DNA from: Elysia marginata
Lineage: Eukaryota; Mollusca; Gastropoda; Plakobranchidae
Direction of reading: 5' to 3'
NCBI GenBank assembly: GCA_019649035.1
Contig: BMAT01011507.1
Coordinates: 10,256 to 32,887 of the forward strand
DNA: 22,632 nt
A program made the translations under genes and the position numbers. The notes under the pieces were generated by a model. The model saw nothing but the letters and a program-made list of their open reading frames with translations, was not told where the DNA came from and ran no database searches. The number at the start of each line of letters is the position of its first letter. Position 1 is the first letter of the stretch. Shown here one piece after another: positions 11,208 to 16,074 of this stretch.

Positions 11208-12561
11208 TCATCATCATCATCATCATCATCATCTTCATCATCCACATTACAATTATTATTATCATTACTGTTACTATATTTTTACCGTTGTCCTTATTGT
11301 AAACACCATCCTCATCAGGGCGATTCTGGAGGCCCTCTGGTATGTCCTGTAGACTCCCTTGACGCTACAGGTTACCTGGGCCCACGGCACTGGGAGATTC
11401 AAGGCGTCACATCTTGGGGAGTGTTGTGTGCAGGTCTGTCCTCCTCCTCCTTTATTAGCTCCTCTCTCTATAGCGATTGTTTTAAGTATGGACTGGGGAT
11501 GATTTCGTTAAACTATAGCAAACTGATACTTGTTGCTCACATTAATTTTTAAAATTTTCAAAATAGGGAAAAGCATAAAAGTGGGTGCTGTTGTATTGAG
11601 TGAGATAGGTTAAAGGGCTGTTTTGGTATCTGATTAAACAATGGGAGATAAATACTGAGATGCAGATACAGAGAAAGTGAGTCAATTAAAGTGAGTGAGA
11701 GAAAGAGATACAGAGAGAGAGAGATACAGAGAGAAAGATTCTTTTTCTATTCAATATTGCACTGCATGTATAGGCTACTCAAGATAATACTGATAATATT
11801 AAAATTTGTAACGTTTTCAGACATGATTTTTTTTTCAATGAACTTGTGTAGCTTTGCATTTACTAAATAAACTTGAATTGAATCGAAATGAAGAATCGAA
11901 AGACAAAAGGCTGTTCTAGAATTTCTTTTAATTTTGCACTAGATCTCAATCTAAAGGTTAGTAGTTTTGACCATTGGTAGAGAGAAGTTTCTATAGTTAT
12001 AACTGTTTACAGGAACGGGTGATTTGTTTGAAAATCATTTTTTTTTTGTTGCTATCGCGGTGTGTAGCATTTATCGTTACTGAGGCTGTGCAAATTACAA
12101 AAATATTGCGTTTCGATATCAAAATGGCGGACGCTCTTGGAAGTTAGATTAAAACTCTTTTGTGCAAGGAACAGTAGCACAAAAGAGTTATACTCTAACT
12201 TCCTGGAACGTCCGCCATTTTGATAGCCAAACTCAATATTTCCGTAATGTGTACAGCCTCTATATAAATGTTACAATCTTAGAAAAAACGAAACAATGTT
12301 ATTGGCCTACCTAGTGTGTAGCACAAAATAGTTAGGGTTTAAAAATCAAGGACGATTATGGACACCATGGGTTTTTAACCAGTAAGGTTAGATTATACTT
12401 CGAGAAGTCAAATAATTTTGTTGGTTTTTTTTGTACAGTTCATAATAATCTTCTCATGGTTTGATTGGTTTTTTCTAGCTGCGAAGAGACCCGGAGTCTA
12501 CACTGCAGTGTACGACTATGTACGGTGGATCCAACAGACAATCGCTCTACACTCATCATAG
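480..12561 (+). CDS. CUB-CUB-LDLa-trypsin-like serine protease, ten exons, 5' partial
   Basis: Mosaic extracellular serine protease. Joined exons: 480-621, 1827-2104, 2838-3359, 4423-4536, 4862-5051, 6049-6211, 6863-6965, 7453-7598, 11319-11433, 12479-12561. Every intron is GT-AG and every junction keeps phase, giving 617 visible residues. Domain order, numbered from the first whole codon: CUB1 (about 16-135), Thr-rich linker (141-146), CUB2 (153-310), LDLa (316-351), activation segment with Cys357, cleavage after Arg368, catalytic domain 369-617 (249 residues, normal length). The triad is His411, Asp462, Ser555; Asp549 at the base of the pocket predicts cleavage after Arg or Lys. Family knowledge says CUB and LDLa modules bind partners or matrix and that the zymogen is activated by cutting before VVGG. 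Cys357 and Cys482 should tether the light chain to the protease chain. The start codon and signal peptide lie upstream of the window, so secreted versus membrane-anchored cannot be decided. No orthologue name is justified. Confidence 0.93.
622..1826. other. Protease intron 1
   Basis: A 1205-bp phase-2 intron, GTATGT to ATCAG. It contains the inverted repeat listed separately (683-1020). The rest (about 1021-1826) is AT-rich; short open frames there on both strands show no recognisable domain. Confidence 0.7.
683..1020. repeat. Degenerate inverted repeat, arms of about 75-100 bp
   Basis: The segment at 708-784 matches the reverse complement of 920-993 at roughly three quarters identity or better, with weaker similarity reaching out to about 683 and 1020. 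The spacer is about 135 bp. Shared landmarks include TCCCTCGA, CGACAGAAATA and ACTTTAACAGG. Read in one frame, both arms are open and give related peptides: [16 protein letters not shown] on plus and [16 protein letters not shown] on minus. Confidence 0.75.
1827..2104 (+). CDS. Protease exon 2: C-terminal half of CUB1
   Basis: Acceptor TTACTTTTATCAG, donor GTGAGA; enters phase 2, leaves phase 1. It begins with the Trp of the CUB Cys-Trp motif and continues [15 protein letters not shown], then the third cysteine in [12 protein letters not shown] (Cys76), the fourth in GQYCG (Cys98), and the closing strand GFNAQYFAV. The spacing of 21 residues between Cys76 and Cys98 is ordinary for a CUB. Open reading frame continues upstream of 1827 into the intron, but the splice site and the domain boundary both place the exon start here. 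Confidence 0.9.
2105..2837. other. Protease intron 2
   Basis: A 733-bp phase-1 intron. Positions about 2550-2700 are slightly richer in GC than the surroundings, but I recognise no gene or repeat there. Confidence 0.6.
2838..3359 (+). CDS. Protease exon 3: Thr-rich linker and complete CUB2 with a glycosylated insertion
   Basis: A single exon, phase 1 at both ends (522 nt, 174 codons including split ones). The acceptor is CTCCCTATACAG and the donor is the consensus GTGAGT. It starts with a short linker [13 protein letters not shown] that looks O-glycosylated, then a CUB with Cys153, GVVTSP, Cys184-Glu-Trp, CEYDYFSI (Cys211), Cys273-Gly-Tyr and GKGFNLTF. Between Cys211 and Cys273 there are 61 residues, about 40 more than in CUB1. 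The extra part is Ser/Thr/Asn-rich and holds five N-glycosylation sequons (NST, NVT, NTS, NES, NKT) plus one unpaired cysteine; a sixth sequon (NLT) lies in the last strand. The same frame runs on past the donor to a stop at 3419-3421, so intron retention would truncate the protein. Confidence 0.92.
3360..4422. other. Protease intron 3
   Basis: A 1063-bp phase-1 intron. The flanking exons join in phase without another exon, and nothing coding was recognised within it. Confidence 0.6.
4423..4536 (+). CDS. Protease exon 4: LDL-receptor class A module
   Basis: Acceptor TTTCATAACCAG, donor GTAAGT; 114 nt, phase 1 at both ends, so it can be skipped without a frame change. It encodes one whole LDLa repeat: six cysteines (316, 323, 329, 336, 342, 351), the FRC and KCI segments, and the calcium-box end CRDGSDE. 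Trp332, Asp337, Asp347 and Glu348 fit the family's calcium-cage positions. His341 sits just before the fifth cysteine, where many repeats have Asp; a His there is also seen in the family. The module probably binds calcium and mediates ligand contact. Confidence 0.95.
4537..4861. other. Protease intron 4
   Basis: A 325-bp phase-1 intron between the LDLa exon and the catalytic domain. AT-rich, with several AGATCTAGAT-like repeats near 4627-4685; otherwise featureless. Confidence 0.6.
4862..5051 (+). CDS. Protease exon 5: activation segment and catalytic histidine
   Basis: Acceptor CCCTCTACCGACAG, donor GTAACT; enters phase 1, leaves phase 2. It encodes SSGSCGLP, whose Cys357 is the usual tether of a two-chain protease, then GSR followed by VVGGSEAP (activation cleavage after Arg368), AWPWTVSI, and LSAAHCF with catalytic His411. 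Cys396 in HRCGATL pairs with Cys412 next to the histidine by family rule. The phase-2 intron directly after the histidine segment adds the R of FTR from a split codon. Confidence 0.95.
5052..6048. other. Protease intron 5
   Basis: A 997-bp phase-2 intron between the His and Asp exons. It holds a local direct duplication (5829-6000). Open frames of 60-90 codons at 5264-5533 and 5597-5794 show no domain and cannot join the gene in phase. Confidence 0.6.
5829..6000. repeat. Local direct duplication, about 58 bp per copy
   Basis: Positions 5829-5886 and 5942-6000 both read GTGAA followed by CAGGAAAGC, TCA, CATTCAAT and GGNCTGTTTT in the same order, 113 bp apart. The copies have diverged by substitutions and small indels. 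Confidence 0.65.
6049..6211 (+). CDS. Protease exon 6: catalytic aspartate
   Basis: Acceptor TCTCTCCAACCCCCAG, donor GTGAGT; enters phase 2, leaves phase 0. It encodes [12 protein letters not shown], the [11 protein letters not shown] strand, and [11 protein letters not shown] with catalytic Asp462. This corresponds to chymotrypsin residues from about 60 to 109. The segment is intact and of normal length. Confidence 0.95.
6212..6862. other. Protease intron 6
   Basis: A 651-bp phase-0 intron. It contains a direct duplication (6251-6503) and T homopolymers; the 3' half is plain AT-rich DNA. Confidence 0.6.
6251..6503. repeat. Local direct duplication in intron 6
   Basis: Two copies about 166-170 bp apart. 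Each has GCCTNATTTTACTCAA followed 50-70 bp later by a T-rich stretch and AGTCTGGTTTG (6251-6340 and 6421-6503). The segment between those blocks is less conserved. Confidence 0.6.
6863..6965 (+). CDS. Protease exon 7: middle of the catalytic domain
   Basis: Acceptor TTTTTAATTGGCCAG, donor GTGAGC; enters phase 0, leaves phase 1. It encodes VRTVCLPSS, whose Cys482 is the expected partner of Cys357 in the light chain, and CYLAGWGET, the well-conserved C-x-x-x-G-W-G strand of trypsin-like proteases. The exon is only 103 nt, but its flanking phases fit the exons on both sides. Confidence 0.93.
6966..7452. other. Protease intron 7
   Basis: A 487-bp phase-1 intron. No coding exon, repeat or RNA gene seen. 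Confidence 0.6.
7453..7598 (+). CDS. Protease exon 8: substrate-pocket segment
   Basis: Acceptor TTGATCATTTCACCAG, donor GTAATT; enters phase 1, leaves phase 0. It encodes [14 protein letters not shown] and [16 protein letters not shown]. Cys524 and Cys540 match the 168-182 disulfide, and Asp549 is the residue 189 that gives trypsin specificity. NST at residue 520 is a possible glycosylation site in the protease chain. Two odd points: an adjacent Cys-Cys pair (506, 507) near the exon start that has no canonical partner, and Gly rather than Gln before GDSGG. Both are seen directly. Confidence 0.93.
8118..8590 (-). mobile_element. Truncated non-LTR retrotransposon (LINE), 3' end of the reverse-transcriptase ORF and tail
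   Basis: Read on the minus strand from 8590 down. The peptide [20 protein letters not shown] matches the C-terminal part of CR1/L2/Rex-like LINE proteins, where a Y-L/I-x-x-L segment precedes RSLRSS. Further on, in a shifted frame, [11 protein letters not shown] resembles the usual last motif of these proteins (FKSLLKTHLF). The element then ends in a short 3' UTR with CCAATAAATTTC and an impure ATT repeat (minus strand; TAA units at about 8123-8170 on plus). It is 5'-truncated and frameshifted, as dead LINE copies usually are. The clade cannot be fixed by eye. Confidence 0.7.
8640..8760 (-). mobile_element. Possible second LINE scrap
   Basis: On the minus strand the peptide [20 protein letters not shown] recalls the D-L...A-x-x-R-x-x-W segment near the end of some LINE proteins. 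It is short, has no clear ends, and may be chance. Confidence 0.25.
9391..9422. repeat. CA microsatellite
   Basis: An imperfect (CA)n array of about 32 bp in intron 8, interrupted by CTCA and CCAT. Confidence 0.85.
10053..10351. repeat. Tandem duplication, unit about 150 bp, two copies
   Basis: Positions about 10053-10200 and 10201-10351 align end to end: TAATTAC followed by a T run, TTCG, ATGGA, TAGTTTC/TGGTTTC, TAGAAC, then CTTAATTAAA/CCTAATTAAA and a final TTGCGAGGTT/CGCGAGGTT. The copies are clearly diverged. A faint further match (GACTCGCGAGGCTACG, T run) begins near 9938, so the array may once have been longer. Confidence 0.7.
10989..11118 (+). repeat. TTC trinucleotide array inside a 130-nt pure pyrimidine tract
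   Basis: About 34 uninterrupted TTC units (10991-11093), flanked by further C/T-only sequence, so that no purine occurs for about 130 nt on the plus strand. A GAA/TTC array of this kind can form triplex DNA. It ends about 200 bp upstream of the exon carrying the catalytic serine. Confidence 0.95.
11172..11238 (+). repeat. CAT trinucleotide array
   Basis: About 22 CAT units with interruptions (CATTCAT near 11206, CTTCAT near 11232). It lies 80 bp before the exon 9 acceptor. Confidence 0.95.
11319..11433 (+). CDS. Protease exon 9: catalytic serine
   Basis: Acceptor CACCATCCTCATCAG; enters phase 0, leaves phase 1. It begins exactly at GDSGGPLVC, with catalytic Ser555, and ends with [14 protein letters not shown], so the S-W-G wall of the pocket is present. 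It follows the longest intron (3.7 kb), whose last 330 bases hold the TTC and CAT arrays. The donor, GTCTGT, is poor by consensus, but joining to the next exon restores [11 protein letters not shown] as expected. Confidence 0.92.
11663..11738. repeat. GA-rich repeat with GATACAGAGA units
   Basis: An imperfect purine-rich repeat; GATACAGAGA recurs three times among GA dinucleotides. Confidence 0.75.
12064..12274. mobile_element. Foldback (palindromic MITE-like) element
   Basis: The left arm (12064-12165) is the imperfect reverse complement of the right arm (12177-12274) over almost its whole length, with an 11-bp loop (12166-12176). The inner 45 bp of each arm, from AAAATGGCGG to CTCTTTTGTGC, are the best matched. 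Outer landmarks are TGAGGCTGTG on the left, pairing with TACAGCCTCT on the right. There is no open frame. No clear target-site duplication was seen, so the exact ends are approximate. Confidence 0.8.
12479..12561 (+). CDS. Protease exon 10: C-terminal helix and stop
   Basis: Acceptor GATTGGTTTTTTCTAG, phase 1 entry. It encodes [19 protein letters not shown], the standard last strand and C-terminal helix of the trypsin fold, then a short tail IALHSS and TAG at 12559-12561. Gly604 (PGVY) is the residue-226 glycine that keeps the pocket open. There is no C-terminal extension or membrane segment. Confidence 0.95.
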
Positions 12562-13489
12562 TTGTAGCTCACGGCTGTGTTGTCCGCTTTCTCTGTTAAG
12601 TCAACATAATCTCATCGTTAACTCTGAAAATATGCATTGTTTACAACTATTCCACTGTCATTTTGAGCAAAAACATAGTAAGTGCAGAATTGGGTATTTT
12701 GTATCAGCACGATAGAGTGAAAAGAGACGCATCTTTCTGCCCAGGTTAGGGTTTTCTAGCCCGACTCATTCTTACGTTAACGTAATTTAAAATTTATTCT
12801 ATAAACGAAGTTTGAGTAAACTGTTGTTAGTTTATTTTTTGGATGTTCTGAAAAATTGACTCTGGGTTCAAAGCGGCAGCACAGTATGACCTATATTACA
12901 ATTTGTTATGGATGTTCGTTTGGTAAGACTTAAAGTTTTATTGTTATGACGTTATGGGCTACATGTATTTTCATAACCTTTTACTTCATGTTCCGAGAGT
13001 CGTTTCTGGCAGAAGTGATGTTTGCTTATGTAGAAAAACTATACGTTATGTGTCTATGAGTTGGTGTTGAGGGTTTGAATCATACTGAATTCAAACATTG
13101 TCGTCCATTTTTACTGAAGCCTACTGCTAACAATCATAAAATAATTGTATGGTAGATGTTAATTGTAAAAACTTCGTCTTTGTCTCTCTATTTAAAATCA
13201 AAATATTTGAATAAACAGTTGTTTTCATTGAGATTTGCTGAGATACATTTTCTGCAAGGCAGATTTGGAGAACAAACCATTGCATGTGAACAAATTTTAA
13301 AGATTTCTATGTATGTATTCAGACATAATGAAGCAACACTTCAATTGTAACACTTATCCTTTGTAACATTCTTTTCTTGTCTTAAATCAACATATTAAAA
13401 CAAAGAAGGGTGTGGCATTATCTGAAACGATCTTTTACCCACTGTGACAAGACCGTGTCTTTAAATTTTCGCTGCTTTCAGATAAAATG

Positions 13490-13672
13490 AAATCCACTAA
13501 AAGCCAACACCTTTAGGGAAATTCTTGTTGAAAGTCAACTCTGTTTGGCGGTCCCATTTTGTATTTCTCAAAATTTTTATGGTTAAGGTCAACCCTTGCA
13601 TAAAGTCAACATATTTTTTTTCGGGCTCAAGGTGTTGACTTTACCAGAATTCCACTTTATTTTATAGATTTT
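13490..13672. repeat. MITE-like inverted repeat with GTTGACTTT motifs
   Basis: The left end (ATCCACTAAAAGCCAACACC) and the reverse complement of the right end (AAGTGGAATTCTGGTAAAGT, then CAACACCTT) share CCACT/CACTT- and CAACACCTT-type blocks. The motif GTTGACTTT or its complement recurs at least three times inside. Ends and family are uncertain. Confidence 0.45.
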
Positions 13673-13973
13673 GTATTCTATCGAGCCTCCGAATAAAGTA
13701 AAACCGAGTCCTAATAAATCGAATCGACATTCGAATCTAGGATATTTCGAATACATGTACTTGTTTAAATCTAGTTATGCTTAGATTACCAATTTCGCAT
13801 CCTTATTTTTCAAATAACAAGATGCACTAATAATTCCAAATTCGGACACATTGACGTTCAGTTTTGCTCCTGTGTGGTTCCAAGTATCCGGATTGGACCG
13901 TATATCTAGGAGTATTTTGCTTGAAACCATCATGTCTTCTTATTGTGTACAAAAATGTTTATGTTGTTGATCA

Positions 13974-13979
13974 AATAAA
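13974..13979 (+). terminator. Likely polyadenylation signal of the protease gene
   Basis: AATAAA followed after about 30 bases by a GT-rich stretch (TGTGTCTGTAATTGTT at 14011 on), which fits a cleavage site near 14000. Earlier AATAAA copies at 13210-13215 and 13692-13697 could give shorter transcripts. Confidence 0.55.
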
Positions 13980-14000
13980 GGTTTTATGCAATATCTGTAA

Positions 14001-14475
14001 AAAGGTTTCAATGTGTCTGTAATTGTTACAAAGTTTGGATGATGTAAAATACGGACATTGTCAAACTTGTAAAGAAAAAACTTTGGTTTTTTTTTATTAA
14101 CTAAAAGAATTTTACACCATACTATAAATCTAGGCTCCAGAGAGCTGTAAATGACTTATCAATTCCTGTATTTACATTGTTAAGTAGACATATATTCAGG
14201 AAAAGTGCTAAAAAATACTCTATATATATTAAACTACACCCAGTCTATTGTTTATTCCCGGTCTATTTCACATGCGCCATTATTTAATGCCCCAAGAAAA
14301 ATTAACTAAGGACTAGGGGCATTACATTAAAGAGTTATATAATCTTTAGATCGGGCAACATCTCGAAAACTGAACCAAAGTGCACACGTAAAAGCTAATC
14401 GAAAGGCTTTTCTTATTATTTATGCATGTTCGAAAAGTGTGGATGAAAACATGGCAGTTACGAGTAAGTGAGAAA
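14001..14475. other. Intergenic, unassigned
   Basis: AT-rich. The only structure noted is a 9-bp inverted repeat TAATGCCCC / GGGGCATTA at about 14286-14328 with a 25-base loop. Confidence 0.5.
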
Positions 14476-14801
14476 GGTGAAGAGGCTTGAGAGAGAGAAA
14501 GAGAAAGTTGAAGAGGCTAGAGAGATAAAGTGAGAGAGATAAAGAGGCGAAAGAGAGAGCTGGAGAGTTGAAGAAGCTAGAGAAAGATTTAGAGAGAGAG
14601 GTGACGAGGCTAGAAAGAGAGAGAGAGAGAGGGAGTAAGGGGTGAAGAGGCTAGAGAGAGAGAGTAAGGGGTGAAGAGGCTAGAGAGAGAGAGAGTAAGG
14701 GGTGAAGAGGCTAGAGAGAGTAAGGGGTGAAGAGGTTTGGGAGAGAGTGAGAGAGTTGAAGATGCTAGAGAAAGAGGGGGAGAGAGAGGTGAAGAGAGAA
14801 A
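14476..14801. repeat. GA-rich minisatellite, unit about 25-31 bp
   Basis: A purine-rich tandem array. The best units begin GTAAGGGGTGAAGAGGCTAG and then run GA; they start at 14635, 14664, 14695 and 14720. The length difference between units comes from the GA run. Units toward 14476 are increasingly diverged, keeping GAAGAGGCTAGAGAGA. Open frames across it on the minus strand are low-complexity artefacts. Confidence 0.85.
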
Positions 14802-15370
14802 CCTGTTCTTGGTGGTGCACAATGCTAACTTCCTTCCTGTGCACGAGTGGGAAAATATAATTAGGTTATGAATGTGGTTTACCTCAGCTCCAATGTCCAT
14901 GCCAAATTACAATAGCGGATCGATAAAATGTATCTTACTGTATTTATATAGAAACTTGGGTCAGATAATAAGTAGTGAGAATCTGGAACACTCAAGTGGC
15001 AGACATTGTGTTTTGACAACATACTCTGATAAATAGTCTAACAGAGGCTTGACACTATGGTTAACTAGAACTATCACCGCTGAGTTCTCGTGAAATGGTA
15101 AAAGCTTAAGCAATTGCACATTCACTTAGTAAATAATTTGAATTCCGGGAAAACCCTTTACAAGACACAAAGAAAACTAGTTCAGAGATGGTTGAGATGG
15201 CATATAAAGTAAAATTACACTTTTGCCCTACATAAATCGTGGTTTTGGATTAGCACTGACTACGACCACGTATAAATCAATTGATAAAGTTTTATGACAA
15301 ATTCCAAATCGCAAAGTATTTAATTTCGTTTTAATAATTAATCACCCGAACACTAAGTAAAAGAGCGTTT
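14802..15370. other. Intergenic, unassigned
   Basis: No gene or defined repeat recognised. A short block at 15147-15169 resembles one in intron 5 (5614-5636). Confidence 0.5.
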
Positions 15371-15670
15371 TTATATAGCGATTATCCACTAATGTGCTCT
15401 AAGCGCTTTACACGGGTTCCCCGACAGGCCATTCCCAAAAAAGTATCTTCTGAACTCACAGAGGAGCAGCTAGTTAAGCGCATCACGCTAGCATTCTGTC
15501 AAGATATTTCACTGTCTACAGTCGGGTACCCGTTTAACGCAAGAGTGAGGCGAAGAAATATGTGTAAATGGCCTTTCTCAAGGACTAGAGATAAGATGTG
15601 ATCCCTACATTTTCAGCACAGTTCCTCTATCCGGCCACCTTACTGAACTTAGAGGAACAGAAAAATACTC
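15371..15670. repeat. Probable interspersed-repeat debris with AAGCGCTTTAC end motif
   Basis: TATATAGCGATTATCCACTA followed by GTGCTCTAAGCGCTTTAC (15374-15411) is the kind of sequence found at ends of abundant dispersed repeats in marine animal genomes. The local base composition is less AT-rich than the surroundings. An open frame 15392-15601 shows no domain. Family unknown. Confidence 0.35.
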
Positions 15671-15759
15671 AACAAATATTCTTCTGTCTTTTTATGGAGC
15701 ACCACATAAATCTTTCAGTTTGCTAGTCGTAATGTAAAGGTGAAGGTTCCATAGCCAGA

Positions 15760-16018
15760 GTAGGAAAAGGGGCAATGCGATGTGTTGACATACCATGACT
15801 TGGACACAGCACCTGATGGATGGAGCGCAACCCTCTCCCTGGCTTCAGGTTCAACTTTCGTCAATTAACAACCAGGTACACGAGTTATTCTGCTGGGTGA
15901 CAGCTGGGATTTTTCAGCCGCCGAGTCTGTTGCTTGAATTCACCACATTGCCCTCATTGCCCTGTGCATTGCGCTCTGCATTTGAGAACGTTACCACTGG
16001 ACCACAAAGTCTCCATCC
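15760..16018 (-). mobile_element. tRNA-derived SINE-like element
   Basis: On the minus strand, starting near 16018, the sequence GTGGTCCAGTGGTAACG (16005-15989) matches a tRNA-type A box as used by SINEs (TGGTCCAGTGGTTAA). A weak B-box-like GGTGAATTCAAGC lies about 40 bases further on. It continues into a unique-looking body toward 15760. The region is richer in GC than both neighbours. The 3' end and tail were not found. Confidence 0.5.
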
Positions 16019-16074
16019 AGTTAAAACATGCTAACGATAAAAAATGAAACTCCTGACACCAGGCAACCGTTTCA

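Larger units (their letters stand above)
11434..12478. other. Protease intron 9
   Basis: A 1045-bp phase-1 intron with a weak donor (GTCTGT). It contains a GA-rich simple repeat (about 11663-11738) and the foldback element at 12064-12274. The rest is AT-rich and unassigned. Confidence 0.65.
12562..14000 (+). other. 3' UTR of the protease gene
   Basis: AT-rich non-coding DNA after the TAG stop. It holds three AATAAA signals (13210, 13692, 13974) and a MITE-like inverted repeat (13490-13672). The end near 14000 is an inference from the last signal. Confidence 0.6.

Noticed and set aside
10887-11352. Long open frames of poly-Arg, poly-Lys, poly-Ser and poly-His/Ile
   Set aside because: They are translations of the TTC and CAT microsatellites and have no flanking coding sequence.
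14610-14900. A 96-codon minus-strand open frame rich in Ser-Leu-Pro
   Set aside because: It is the GA minisatellite read on the minus strand.
15392-15601. A 69-codon open frame in a less AT-rich stretch
   Set aside because: No domain, no splice context, and it overlaps probable repeat debris.
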